Assembly: GCF_001667035.1 (NCBI RefSeq)
Contig: NZ_LZIR01000097.1
Location: 1-42,306, forward strand
Source of the DNA: Mycobacterium sp. 852002-51057_SCH5723018
Lineage (GTDB): Bacteria; Actinomycetota; Actinomycetes; Mycobacteriales; Mycobacteriaceae
Length of the DNA stretch: 42,306 nucleotides
Direction: 5' to 3'
Shown here: positions 1 through 8,612 of the stretch, piece after piece
How the letters are laid out: each line of letters opens with the position of its first letter
Position numbering within the stretch: the stretch's first letter is position 1
The notes under the pieces: generated by a model
The model's database searches: none
Told to the model about the DNA's origin: nothing
What the model saw: the letters and a program-made list of their open reading frames with translations, nothing else
Position numbers and translations under genes: made by a program

Positions 1-27
1 CGTTTCGGATCGGGCTTGCCGGCCAAG

Positions 28-1317
28 CTATCTGGACTCCGGCACGTATCGGGGGAAGGCCAGATCGCCGGCGAAGCGGGCGGCGTCGCCGAGGGCCTCC
101 TCGATCCGCAACAGCTGGTTGTATTTGGCGACGCGCTCGCTGCGGGCCGGCGCACCGGTCTTGATCTGACCGCAGCCGACGGCCACCGCCAGGTCGGCGA
201 TCGTGGTGTCTTCCGTCTCGCCGCTGCGGTGGCTCATCATCGTGCGATACCCGCTGTGGTGAGCCAGGGCGACGGCGTCGAGCGTCTCGGTCAGCGTGCC
301 GATCTGATTCACCTTGACCAGCAACGCATTTGCCACGCCCTTTTCTATGCCCTCTTCGAGCCGCTCGGGATTGGTGACGAAGATGTCGTCGCCGACGATT
401 TGCACCCGCTCGCCGATCGACGCGGTCAGGGTTGCCCAACCCTCCCAATCGTCCTCTGCCAGCGGGTCTTCGAGGGACACCAAGGGATACGAGCCGAGCA
501 GGCCGGCGTAGAACTCGGCCATCTGCTCGGCGGTGCGCGTGCTGCCTTCGAAGGCGTAGCCGGTGCCGTCGGTGTAGAACTCGGTGGCGGCCGCGTCGAG
601 GGCCAGCGCTACGTCGGCGCCGAGCTTGAAACCCGCGGACTCGATGGCCCGGCCGATCAGGTCCAGCGCCGCGGTGGTGCCGGCAACATCGGGGGCAAAG
701 CCGCCCTCGTCGCCCAGGCCGGTGGAGAGGCCCTCCTTCTTCAGCACCGACTTCAGCGAGTGGTACACCTCGGCGCCCCAACGCAACGCCTCGGCGAAGC
801 TGGGCGCGCCGATCGGGGCCACCATGAACTCCTGGATGTCGACCGCGGTGTCGGCGTGCGCACCACCGTTGAGGATGTTCATCATCGGCACCGGCAGGAT
901 ATGCGCGTTGGGCCCGCCGATGTAGCGGAACAGCGGCAGGTCGGCCGAATCGGCGGCCGCTTTGGCCACGGCCAGGGAGACGCCGAGGATCGCGTTGCCG
1001 CCCAGCCGCGACTTGTCCGGGGTGCCGTCGAGGTCCACCAGCGCCTGGTCCACCAACCGCTGATCGTCGGCGCTGAGCCCGATCACCGCCGGGCCGATCT
1101 CGTCGAGCACCGATTGCACCGCCTTTTGCACGCCCTTGCCGCCGTAACGCTCACCGCCGTCACGCAACTCGACGGCCTCGTGCTCGCCGGTCGACGCGCC
1201 GGACGGGACCGCCGCCCGGGCAAACGTCCCGTCCATCAGAGCTATCTCGACCTCGACCGTCGGGTTACCGCGGGAGTCGAGGATCTCGCGGGCCCCGACC
1301 TGCTCGATAATCGGCAC
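28..1317 (-). CDS. eno: enolase (phosphopyruvate hydratase)
   Basis: Catalyses 2-phosphoglycerate to phosphoenolpyruvate in glycolysis, in the cytoplasm. The 429-residue product has the usual enolase length and motifs: the N-terminal DSRGNPT segment, the SGASTGEHEAVEL loop, the catalytic GDEGGF region (about residue 205), the active-site lysine in LLVKVNQIGT (about 333) and SHRSGETEDTTIAD (about 365). The start is a GTG at 1317 preceded by AAGGAG at good spacing; the product then begins MPIIEQV as in other mycobacteria. The stop (TAG) is at 28-30. The lipoprotein gene lies 81 bp upstream on the same strand, so the two may be co-transcribed. Identification is secure from sequence motifs and position (Rv1023 counterpart). 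Confidence 0.98.
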   Translation of the reverse strand: MPIIEQVGAREILDSRGNPTVEVEIALMDGTFARAAVPSGASTGEHEAVELRDGGERYGGKGVQKAVQSVLDEIGPAVIGLSADDQRLVDQALVDLDGTPDKSRLGGNAILGVSLAVAKAAADSADLPLFRYIGGPNAHILPVPMMNILNGGAHADTAVDIQEFMVAPIGAPSFAEALRWGAEVYHSLKSVLKKEGLSTGLGDEGGFAPDVAGTTAALDLIGRAIESAGFKLGADVALALDAAATEFYTDGTGYAFEGSTRTAEQMAEFYAGLLGSYPLVSLEDPLAEDDWEGWATLTASIGERVQIVGDDIFVTNPERLEEGIEKGVANALLVKVNQIGTLTETLDAVALAHHSGYRTMMSHRSGETEDTTIADLAVAVGCGQIKTGAPARSERVAKYNQLLRIEEALGDAARFAGDLAFPRYVPESR

Positions 1318-1398
1318 TGGGTTCTCCTTGCGTAGACTTTGCCTGGTAGCTGGTGCAGGCCTCGGGGCCGCCTTTAGCGTAGAGCCTGCTACATCCTG

Positions 1399-2133
1399 CT
1401 ACAGCGGGTGACCCGCCGCGTAGGCGGTCGCCCAGTCCCGCACCGCCCGCGCGTAGATGCCGGAGTTGTTGTAGGCCCGCAGCGCGGTGATCCACCCCCG
1501 CGGCGTCCCGAGATCTTTTCCGCGCCAACACAGATACCCCGCGGCAGCCAGCGCCGCATCGTCGATGTTGTCCGGGCTGACCACGCCGTCGTTGTGGGCG
1601 TCAACCCCATACAACCGCCACGTCTCCGGAATGAACTGCATCGGTCCCATCGCCCGCACCACGCCCGCGGCGTCGGTTCCCGCGCCCTCCTCGGCGTCGA
1701 CGATGCGTAGGGTGCCGCCGCTGCCGTCCAGGCGAACTCCCCGAATGGGCGGGCTCACATCTCCGTTGGGTGACAGCGTCGCACCCCGGTAGGTGCCGTG
1801 GTGGCTCTCGACCTGCCCGATGCCGGCCAGCGTGGTCCACGCGATGCGGCACTTCGGGTTCTCCACCTCGGCGACCCGGGCGGCGTAGGCGTACGCCTCC
1901 AGCGCGATGACCGGGATCTCCAGCGCAGTCGACCGTTGCTCGGCCCACTGCCGCAACTGATCCGCGGGCCGACCGCTGACGTGGGTGTCCACCGGCGGCA
2001 CCGGATCCCCCGCCGGTGGGGGGACGCCGTCGGGGATGAACAGGCTGAGCTGCCAGGTGCAACTGGAGGCCAGCAGCATGGCGGTCGCGCCGATCACCGC
2101 GGCCGCACGCAACCAACGTCTCGGCGTCACCAT
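1399..2133 (-). CDS. lpqU: LpqU-type lipoprotein, lytic-transglycosylase-like
   Basis: The 244-residue protein begins with a basic stretch, a hydrophobic segment and a lipobox (LLASSC, Cys about 25), so it is predicted to be exported and lipid-anchored. The body resembles a soluble lytic transglycosylase (SLT/MltB-like) fold: GQVESHHG supplies the likely catalytic Glu, GPMQFIPETW is the classic family motif, and AYNNSGIYARAV is near the C-terminus. Such enzymes cleave peptidoglycan glycan strands; that activity is inferred from the family. The ATG start at 2133 has an AAGGAAG ribosome site immediately before it. It sits between mazG and eno as in M. tuberculosis (Rv1022). Confidence 0.93.
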   Translation of the reverse strand: MVTPRRWLRAAAVIGATAMLLASSCTWQLSLFIPDGVPPPAGDPVPPVDTHVSGRPADQLRQWAEQRSTALEIPVIALEAYAYAARVAEVENPKCRIAWTTLAGIGQVESHHGTYRGATLSPNGDVSPPIRGVRLDGSGGTLRIVDAEEGAGTDAAGVVRAMGPMQFIPETWRLYGVDAHNDGVVSPDNIDDAALAAAGYLCWRGKDLGTPRGWITALRAYNNSGIYARAVRDWATAYAAGHPL

Positions 2134-2250
2134 GCTTCCTTAAGCTCCCCTGAACTCCCCTGCACAAACCTCGGCACGACCATCGTCCCACGCGTTTCGG
2201 GGCTATCCGGTCGATTCGGGGCCCAAGCGCACCGATTCGTCGCCGGTTTC

Positions 2251-2269
2251 AGCTAATCATCGGTTAGCT
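2251..2269. terminator. weak hairpin downstream of mazG
   Basis: A perfect 6-bp inverted repeat (AGCTAA / TTAGCT) with a 7-nt loop lies 54-72 bp after the mazG stop (minus strand), inside the 189-bp gap before lpqU. It could attenuate read-through from mazG, but there is no T tract, so this is only a structural observation. Confidence 0.25.
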
Positions 2270-2322
2270 ACCAGCAACTTTGGCAATCGCGACGGCGACG
2301 ACGCCCGCCCGGCCGAACCGCC

Positions 2323-3441
2323 CTATTTGCGGCCCTTGCGCCGCTTGGAGCCGCCTTCGTGCGCCTTGGCCGGTGCCTGGGGCTCGTCGTCGGCGCCGCC
2401 GGACTCGTCGTCGCCGCCGGACTCGTCGGCGTCCGCTGCGCTGTCGTCGGGCGAGCCCACCGGTTCTTCCGTGACCGGCGGCTGGGAGTCGATCGCCGGT
2501 TGGCCGGACGGCCAGTGCGCGCGCCACTCCTCGTCGCTGACTTCGCCGAGCGGCGCCACATCGAATTCTTCGGGAACGCTGCCCCCGCGGCGCGTCGCGG
2601 CAACCGCCCGCTCCACGCCGCGGACCGTATCGACAAACTCCAAAACCGCCGTGCGCAGCACGCTTTCCGCGTCAATGTCGGCCGAGATGGAGACGGACCT
2701 GATCTCGTCGGGGATCAGATCTGAAGGCAGGCCGGCCTTCTCGGCACGCTGAATCACCTTCTGCGCCAACGCCAATGCCGGCTGACCGATGTGGACGTCG
2801 TCCATCACGGAGTTCCGCGGCTTTTCGGCCGCCTTGCGCTCTTCCCACTGCGCCAGCTGTTCTTCGAGCGAAATCGATTGCCCGGCAAGCACTCCGGGCA
2901 CCCGATTGCCCAGTTTGCGCATCAGCGTGACGGCGACGTCGTCGATGGTGAAGGGAAACTGGGGGGCGTCCTCGGCGATGCGGGCGTGGAAGAGCACCTG
3001 CAGCAACACGTCGCCGAGTTCTTCGCGCACCTGGTCGGCGTTGCCGCGGCGGACCGCGTCGAGCAGCTCGTAGGTCTCCTCCAGCAGGAACCTGCGCAAC
3101 GAGTCGTGGGTTTGCTCGCTTTCCCACGGCCCGGCGGTGCGCAGCTTGTCCATCAGCGCGACGGCGTCGACGAGTCGTTCGCCGCGCGGCGTGTCCGGCG
3201 CCGAGATCAACCGGGCTCCGGCGGCCAACCGCGCGGTGACGGCGGGGTGGTCCCGATCCGACGACAGCAGCACCGGCGCTGGAGCATTGGGGTCGCCGGA
3301 ATGCACCGGCCGCGCGGCGGGCAGCGACCACGGCACGGCGACGGGCATCTCCTCGGTGTACTGCACCTCGCCGGTGAGGTGCTCGATGGCCTCGACGGGC
3401 ACCAGCGATGGGCGGCGGGGGTCGAACAAGACGACGATCAT
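2323..3441 (-). CDS. mazG: nucleoside triphosphate pyrophosphohydrolase MazG
   Basis: House-cleaning NTP pyrophosphatase that removes non-canonical nucleotides. The 372-residue product has the MazG helical core: GPWESEQTHDSL, LLEETYELLDAV and REELGDVLLQVLFHARIA carry the acidic residues that bind Mg2+. The ATG at 3441 was chosen because it follows GAGGAGG at 8-nt spacing and gives MIVVLFDPRRP, as in the M. tuberculosis protein; a longer reading frame would overlap mfd. The C-terminal ~45 residues are unusual: an Asp/Ser/Gly-rich stretch (DDSAADADESGGDDESGG) followed by a basic end (GGSKRRKGRK). From memory the M. tuberculosis protein (about 325 aa) lacks most of this acidic insert. It lies 49 bp after the mfd stop and is probably co-transcribed with mfd. 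Confidence 0.95.
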   Translation of the reverse strand: MIVVLFDPRRPSLVPVEAIEHLTGEVQYTEEMPVAVPWSLPAARPVHSGDPNAPAPVLLSSDRDHPAVTARLAAGARLISAPDTPRGERLVDAVALMDKLRTAGPWESEQTHDSLRRFLLEETYELLDAVRRGNADQVREELGDVLLQVLFHARIAEDAPQFPFTIDDVAVTLMRKLGNRVPGVLAGQSISLEEQLAQWEERKAAEKPRNSVMDDVHIGQPALALAQKVIQRAEKAGLPSDLIPDEIRSVSISADIDAESVLRTAVLEFVDTVRGVERAVAATRRGGSVPEEFDVAPLGEVSDEEWRAHWPSGQPAIDSQPPVTEEPVGSPDDSAADADESGGDDESGGADDEPQAPAKAHEGGSKRRKGRK

Positions 3442-3490
3442 CAGCGCCGCTCCTCCTCGGCGCTTGGCGCTGCATCGTCGCCGGCGCGGA

Positions 3491-6400
3491 TCATCGTGCT
3501 TGCCGTTCCTCACTGGACATCGGGGCTGGTGAACTGGTTATACCAACATCTTGCTGTGGCTTTCCCTGCAGCGCCGTCACCAGGTTGGCCACCATCTGCA
3601 CCAACTCGACATCGCGCAGCCGTGGCGCGCCGATACCCCCGGCGGCCCGGGGAATGGGGACCTGCACCGTGGCCGTCGTGGCGCGGTAGTGCGCCGCCGG
3701 ATACATCCGCTTGAGGCGCACCTGCGCCGAATCCAGCAGCGTCACCGGCGACAGCCGCACGGTCGCCGCCGATGGGGCCGACACCTCGGTGATGCCCGCG
3801 GCGCGGCACACCAGCCGCAGCCGCGCCACCGCCACCAGCCGCTCGGCGGGTTCGGGCAGCGCCCCGTAGCGGTCGATCAGCTCCTCCACGACGGCGTCGA
3901 TCTCGCCGTCGGTGGACGCCGCGGCCAGCCGCCGGTAGCCCTCGAGGCGCAGCCGGTCGCTGGCGATGTAGTCGGGCGGCAGGTGGGCGTCCACCGGCAG
4001 GTCGATCCGCACATCCTTGGGCTCTTCGGGGCTGGTGACCGTCTCGCCGTCGGCGGCCGCCCGGTACGCCTCCACCGCCTCGCCGACCAGCCGCACGTAC
4101 AGGTCGAACCCGACCCCGGCGACGTGCCCGGACTGCTCGACCCCCAGCACGTTGCCGGCGCCGCGGATCTCGAGGTCCTTCAGCGCGACGGCCATCCCGG
4201 CGCCCAGCTCGTTGTTCTGTGCGATGGTTGCCAACCGGTCGTAGGCGGTCTCGGTCAGCGGCACATGCGGCGGATACAGGAAATAGGCATACCCGCGCTC
4301 GCGGCTGCGGCCGACGCGCCCGCGCAACTGGTGCAGTTGGGAGAGCCCGAAGGTGTCGGCGCGCTCCACGATCAACGTGTTGGCGTTGGAGATGTCCAGG
4401 CCGGTCTCCACGATCGTGGTGCACACCAGGATGTCGTATTCGCGGTTCCAGAACCCCGCCACGGTGCGTTCCAGCCGATCCTCGGGCATCTGCCCGTGCG
4501 CGACCACGACGCGGGCCTCGGGCACCAGCTCGCGGACCCGCGCCGCCGCCGCGTCGATCGAGCTGACCCGGTTGTGCACGTAGAATGCCTGACCGTCGCG
4601 CAGCAGCTCGCGCCTCAGGGCGGCGGCGATCTGCTTGTCGTCGTGCGGGCCGACGTAGGTCAGCACCGGATAGCGCTCCTCGGGCGGCGTCAGGATCGTC
4701 GACATCTCGCGGATCCCGGCCAGGCTCATCTCCAGCGTGCGCGGGATCGGGGTGGCGCTCATGGTGAGCACGTCGACGTGGGTGCGCAGCGACTTGATGT
4801 GCTCCTTGTGTTCGACGCCGAACCGCTGCTCCTCGTCGACGACGACCAGGCCCAGGTCCTTCCAGCGCACGCCCGTCTGCAACAGCCGGTGCGTGCCGAT
4901 CACGATGTCCACGGTCCCGTCGGCCAGGCCCTCGATCACTGCGCGGGACTCGGTGGAGTCGGTGAACCGGGACAGGCCCTTGACGGTCACCGGGAAGTCG
5001 GCCATGCGCTCGCTGAACGTCTGCAGGTGCTGGTCGGCCAACAGCGTGGTGGGCACCAGCACGGCGACCTGTTTGCCGTCCTGGACCGCCTTGAACGCCG
5101 CCCGGACCGCGATCTCGGTCTTCCCGTAGCCGACGTCGCCGCAGACCACCCGGTCCATCGGGATCGGCTTTTCCATATCGCCCTTGACCTCGGTGATCGC
5201 GGTGAGCTGGTCGACGGTTTCGGTGAAGCCGAACGCGTCTTCCATCTCGGCCTGCCAGGGGGTGTCCGGCCCGAACGCGTGGCCCGCGCTGGCCTGCCGT
5301 TTGGCGTACAGGGCGACCAGCTCGCCGGCGATCTCGCGCACCGCGCGGCGCGCCTTGGTCTTGGTGTTGGCCCAGTCGCTGCCGCCGAGCTTGCTCAGCG
5401 CCGGCGCCTGCCCGCCGACGTAGCGCGACAGCTGGTCCAGGGAGTCCATCGGGACGTACAGCTTGTCGGAACCCCCGCCCCGCTTGCTGGAGGCGTACTC
5501 CAGCACCAGGTACTCGCGGCGCGCACCCCCAACGGTGCGTTCGGTCATCTCCACGAAGCGCCCGATGCCGTGCTGGTCGTGCACCACCAGGTCGCCGGCT
5601 GTGAGCGCCAGCGGGTCGACGGTGTTGCGCCGCTTGGCCGCCAGCCGCTTACCCTCGACGGCCGTCGCCCGGTTGCCGGTCAGGTCGGTCTCGGTGATGA
5701 CGACGAGGTTGGCGTCGGGTATGACGACCCCGTCGTGCAGCGGCCCCTTGAGCACGCCGACGACCCCCTGCTTGGGGGCAGCGCCGGGTTCCAGCATCGC
5801 GGCGGGCGTGTCGGACTCGGCGAGCCGCTCCACCACGCGATGGGCGGTGCCCGTCCCGGGCGCGACCACCGCGGCGTAGCCGCCCGTCGTCACGTGCGCG
5901 CGCAGCATGGCGAAGATGCCGTCGATGTCGTGCTGGTGCCCGCGCGCCGACGGCGCCGCCCGGACATCGAGCTCCACAGCCGATTCGTCGGAAAGCTGGC
6001 TGAGGGTCCACCACGGATGGCCCGACCGGGCCGCGGCGGCCCGCACGTCGTCCAATTCGGCGAACCCGGACCCACCGAATTGCGCCACGTCGACGGGCGC
6101 GTCCGTTCCCAGCGCAGCGACAGACCAGGACGCCTCGAGGAATTCGCTGCCCGTCTTGATCAGGTCGGCGGCCCTGCGGCGCACCTTTTCGGGGTCGCAC
6201 AGCAACACCGGAGTGCCAGCGGCCAGCTGGTCGGTGAGCAGCACGTGCTCGCCGGGCCGAAGCACCGGGAGCAGCGCCTCCATGCCATCGACCGCGATGC
6301 CCTCGGCCAGCTTGGCCAGCATGTCGGTCACACTGCCGGTGATGGCGGGCTCGCCCGTGGAGTGCCGGGCGGCCAGCGCGGCGGCCCGCTCCCGCACGTC

Positions 6401-7147
6401 GGCGGTGAGCAGCAGTTCGCGGCAGGCCATCGCGATGACGGTGTCGACCTCGATCTCGGGAATCGAGCGCTGATCGGCGACTGCGAACATCCGCATCTCG
6501 CTGACCTCGTCACCCCAGAACTCGATGCGCACGGGGTGCTCGGCAGTCGGTGGGAAGACGTCGAGAATCCCGCCGCGCACGGCGAACTCGCCGCGCCGGC
6601 CGACCATGTCCACCCTGGTGTAAGCCAGCTCGACGAGCCGGGCGATGACGTCCTCGAAGGCGATCTCCTGGCCGACGGCCAAGGTGACCGGTTCGACCCG
6701 GCCCAGCTGCGGCGTCATCGGCTGCAGCAGCGAGCGCACCGCGGTCACCACCACCCGCAAAGGTGGCCCGAGCCGCGCGTCATCGGGATGGGCCAGCCGG
6801 CGCAGCACCATCAAACGGGTCCCGACGGTGTCGATCCCGGGCGAGAGCCGTTCGTGCGGAAGGGTTTCCCAGGACGGGAAGGCGGCCACGGCGTCGCCGA
6901 AGACGCCGCGCAGCTCGGCGGTGAGGTCGTCGGCTTCGCGCCCGGTCGCGGTGACCACGAGCAAGGGACCCAGCCGCGCCAGCGCGCCGGCGACGAACAC
7001 CCGGGCGCTGGCCGGACCGACCAGGCTCAGCTCGCCCGGTCGGGCCGCCGCGCTGTCGATGAGCTGTTGGAAGGTCGGCGCGGTCAGCGCCAGATCCACG
7101 AGCCCCGCGATCGGGGTTTCTGGGCGAGCAGGCCCCGGTGCGGTCAT
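3491..7147 (-). CDS. mfd: transcription-repair coupling factor Mfd
   Basis: SF2 DNA translocase that displaces RNA polymerase stalled at lesions and recruits UvrA. The 1218-residue protein has the full domain order: an N-terminal UvrB-homology region, the RNA-polymerase-interacting CarD-like domain (GDLVVHDQHGIGRFVEM, about residue 516), Walker A GDVGYGKTEIA (about 669), the DEEQ box VVDEEQRFGVEH (about 770), SATPIPRTL, HNRVSSI, QLRGRVGRS of the translocation region, and the C-terminal TRCF domain ending MSSEERQAR. The ATG at 7147 gives MTAPGPARP. The length is close to the roughly 1230 residues usual in mycobacteria. A 106-bp gap separates it from the divergent lysA-like gene. Confidence 0.98.
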   Translation of the reverse strand: MTAPGPARPETPIAGLVDLALTAPTFQQLIDSAAARPGELSLVGPASARVFVAGALARLGPLLVVTATGREADDLTAELRGVFGDAVAAFPSWETLPHERLSPGIDTVGTRLMVLRRLAHPDDARLGPPLRVVVTAVRSLLQPMTPQLGRVEPVTLAVGQEIAFEDVIARLVELAYTRVDMVGRRGEFAVRGGILDVFPPTAEHPVRIEFWGDEVSEMRMFAVADQRSIPEIEVDTVIAMACRELLLTADVRERAAALAARHSTGEPAITGSVTDMLAKLAEGIAVDGMEALLPVLRPGEHVLLTDQLAAGTPVLLCDPEKVRRRAADLIKTGSEFLEASWSVAALGTDAPVDVAQFGGSGFAELDDVRAAAARSGHPWWTLSQLSDESAVELDVRAAPSARGHQHDIDGIFAMLRAHVTTGGYAAVVAPGTGTAHRVVERLAESDTPAAMLEPGAAPKQGVVGVLKGPLHDGVVIPDANLVVITETDLTGNRATAVEGKRLAAKRRNTVDPLALTAGDLVVHDQHGIGRFVEMTERTVGGARREYLVLEYASSKRGGGSDKLYVPMDSLDQLSRYVGGQAPALSKLGGSDWANTKTKARRAVREIAGELVALYAKRQASAGHAFGPDTPWQAEMEDAFGFTETVDQLTAITEVKGDMEKPIPMDRVVCGDVGYGKTEIAVRAAFKAVQDGKQVAVLVPTTLLADQHLQTFSERMADFPVTVKGLSRFTDSTESRAVIEGLADGTVDIVIGTHRLLQTGVRWKDLGLVVVDEEQRFGVEHKEHIKSLRTHVDVLTMSATPIPRTLEMSLAGIREMSTILTPPEERYPVLTYVGPHDDKQIAAALRRELLRDGQAFYVHNRVSSIDAAAARVRELVPEARVVVAHGQMPEDRLERTVAGFWNREYDILVCTTIVETGLDISNANTLIVERADTFGLSQLHQLRGRVGRSRERGYAYFLYPPHVPLTETAYDRLATIAQNNELGAGMAVALKDLEIRGAGNVLGVEQSGHVAGVGFDLYVRLVGEAVEAYRAAADGETVTSPEEPKDVRIDLPVDAHLPPDYIASDRLRLEGYRRLAAASTDGEIDAVVEELIDRYGALPEPAERLVAVARLRLVCRAAGITEVSAPSAATVRLSPVTLLDSAQVRLKRMYPAAHYRATTATVQVPIPRAAGGIGAPRLRDVELVQMVANLVTALQGKPQQDVGITSSPAPMSSEERQAR

Positions 7148-7167
7148 GATGAATCCATTCTAGGTGC

Positions 7168-7189
7168 GCCCAATTCATCAAAATTGGGC
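7168..7189. promoter_or_regulatory. 8-bp inverted repeat between mfd and the lysA-like gene
   Basis: GCCCAATT and AATTGGGC form a perfect inverted repeat with a 6-nt centre in the mfd/lysA-like divergent intergenic region. Symmetry and position suit either a protein-binding operator or an RNA hairpin; no cognate regulator is identified. Confidence 0.4.
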
Positions 7190-7220
7190 CCGGCACCGTC
7201 AAGGGATCGTAAGAAAAGCG

Positions 7221-7238
7221 CCACCCGAGACTGGGTGG
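7221..7238 (+). other. short hairpin in the leader of the lysA-like gene
   Basis: CCACCC / GGGTGG with a 6-nt loop ends 15 nt before the ATG at 7254 and can be extended with a bulge. If transcribed it would sit just upstream of the ribosome-binding region (GGTGGA), so it might affect initiation. This is a prediction only. Confidence 0.3.
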
Positions 7239-7253
7239 GCGCACGGTGGACTC

Positions 7254-8606
7254 ATGACATTGCTGGACATCTTGCCGTCGATCGGGAAAGCGGCCTCGCG
7301 GCGATTCGACCCAACGATCTGGCCGGTCACCACGCGCTCCGACGAGGAGGGCCGGCTCTGCGTAGGCGACGTGTCGCTGGCCGATATCGCCGACGAGTTC
7401 GGCACCCCGACGTACGTCGTCGACGAGGCCGACTTCCGCCACCGCGCCCGCCGGTATCGCCGGGCCCTGCGGGGAACCGAGGTGGTCTACGCCGGAAAGT
7501 CGCTGCTGAGCACCGCGGTGGCGCGGTGGGCGCGCGAAGAGGACCTAGGGGTCGACGTCTGCTCGAGCGGTGAGCTGGCCGTCGCCCTGGCCGGCGGAGT
7601 GGATCCGGCACGCATCGTCCTGCACGGCAACGCGAAACCGCCCGATGAGCTGCGCGACGCCGTGCGGGTCGGGGTCGGGCGCATCGTGCTGGATTCGTGC
7701 ATCGAGATCGCCTACCTCGCGGGCTTGGCGCGGCGGCGCCAGCCGGTGCTCGTCCGGGTGGCCCCCGACTTTTCCGCAAGGGCAGATCTTCACGGGCACC
7801 GCGCGGTGACGACCGGCATCAGCGACCAGAAGTTCGGGTTCAGCCTGGACGGTGATCACACCGCCGACGCGATCAAGCGGGTCCTGGCCCATCCGATCCT
7901 CGACCTGGTCGGGCTGCACTGCCATATCGGCTCGCAGGTCACCGACGCCGGCCTGTACGGCGAGGCGATCCGCCGGATGATCGCCGCCATGGCCGACGTC
8001 CGCGCCCACCACAGGGTCATCCTCACCGAGCTCAACATCGGCGGTGGCCACGCCATCCCCTACGCCGCCGGCGACCGCGAGCTGAACCTCGACGAGCTCG
8101 GCCGGGTCATCGAGGACGCGGTCGACGAGGCCTGCGCCGCCGAGCACTTCCCCCGGCCGAGGATCGTGGTCGAACCCGGGCGCGGCATCAGCGGCCGCGC
8201 CGGGGTGACGCTGTACCGGGTGTGCTCGGTGAAGACGCGACCGGGTGGCCGCACCTTCGTGGCCGTCGACGGCGGGATGAGCGACAACCCGCGGGTGTCG
8301 CTCTACGGTGCCCAGTACACCGTCGCGCTGGCCAACCGGCATCCGGTGGGACCCAGGCAGCGCGTCAGCATCGCCGGCCGGCACTGCGAAGCGGGCGACG
8401 AGATCGCCCGGGACATCGAGCTACCGGCGGACGTGCGCCCCGGCGACGTGCTGGCCGTGGCCTGCACCGGCGCCTACCACCACAGCATGGCGTCGAACTA
8501 CAACATGGTCGGCCGGCCGCCCCTGGTGTCGGTCAAAGACGGCCGGGCCCGCACGTTGGTCCGGCGAGAAACGACGGCCGACGTGCTGCTGCGCGACTGC
8601 GGCTAG
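7254..8606 (+). CDS. PLP-dependent diaminopimelate/ornithine-type decarboxylase (LysA paralogue)
   Basis: Fold-type III PLP decarboxylase of 450 residues. Visible family residues are the PLP-binding lysine in VVYAGKS (Lys about 82), HCHIGSQ (about 221), GGGHAIPY, VVEPGRGISG, CEAGDEIARD (about 377) and GAYHHSMASNYNMVGRPP (about 406). The last two are the CESGD and GAY-SNYN signatures of meso-DAP decarboxylase, with Ala replacing Ser in the first. The housekeeping mycobacterial lysA lies elsewhere (with argS/thrA), so this is a second copy whose substrate could be DAP or another amino acid such as ornithine. ATG 7254 is preferred over an upstream in-frame start. It is divergent from mfd and converges on a TetR gene with 6 bp between stops. 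It is absent from the M. tuberculosis layout as I recall it. Confidence 0.88.
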   Translation: MTLLDILPSIGKAASRRFDPTIWPVTTRSDEEGRLCVGDVSLADIADEFGTPTYVVDEADFRHRARRYRRALRGTEVVYAGKSLLSTAVARWAREEDLGVDVCSSGELAVALAGGVDPARIVLHGNAKPPDELRDAVRVGVGRIVLDSCIEIAYLAGLARRRQPVLVRVAPDFSARADLHGHRAVTTGISDQKFGFSLDGDHTADAIKRVLAHPILDLVGLHCHIGSQVTDAGLYGEAIRRMIAAMADVRAHHRVILTELNIGGGHAIPYAAGDRELNLDELGRVIEDAVDEACAAEHFPRPRIVVEPGRGISGRAGVTLYRVCSVKTRPGGRTFVAVDGGMSDNPRVSLYGAQYTVALANRHPVGPRQRVSIAGRHCEAGDEIARDIELPADVRPGDVLAVACTGAYHHSMASNYNMVGRPPLVSVKDGRARTLVRRETTADVLLRDCG

Positions 8607-8612
8607 CCCGGG

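Noticed and set aside
1..26. Possible start (TTG at 26) of the next minus-strand gene, MAGKPDPK, after eno
   Set aside because: A gene is expected there by synteny (Rv1024-like), but eight codons are not enough to support it.
16..1335. Long plus-strand ORF (439 codons) opposite enolase
   Set aside because: It is the antisense frame of eno, with Arg/Gly/Val-rich composition and no family motif; high G+C makes such open frames common.
3551..7573. Plus-strand ORF of 1340 codons opposite mfd
   Set aside because: Antisense shadow of mfd with His/Gln/Gly-rich low-complexity composition and no domain signature.
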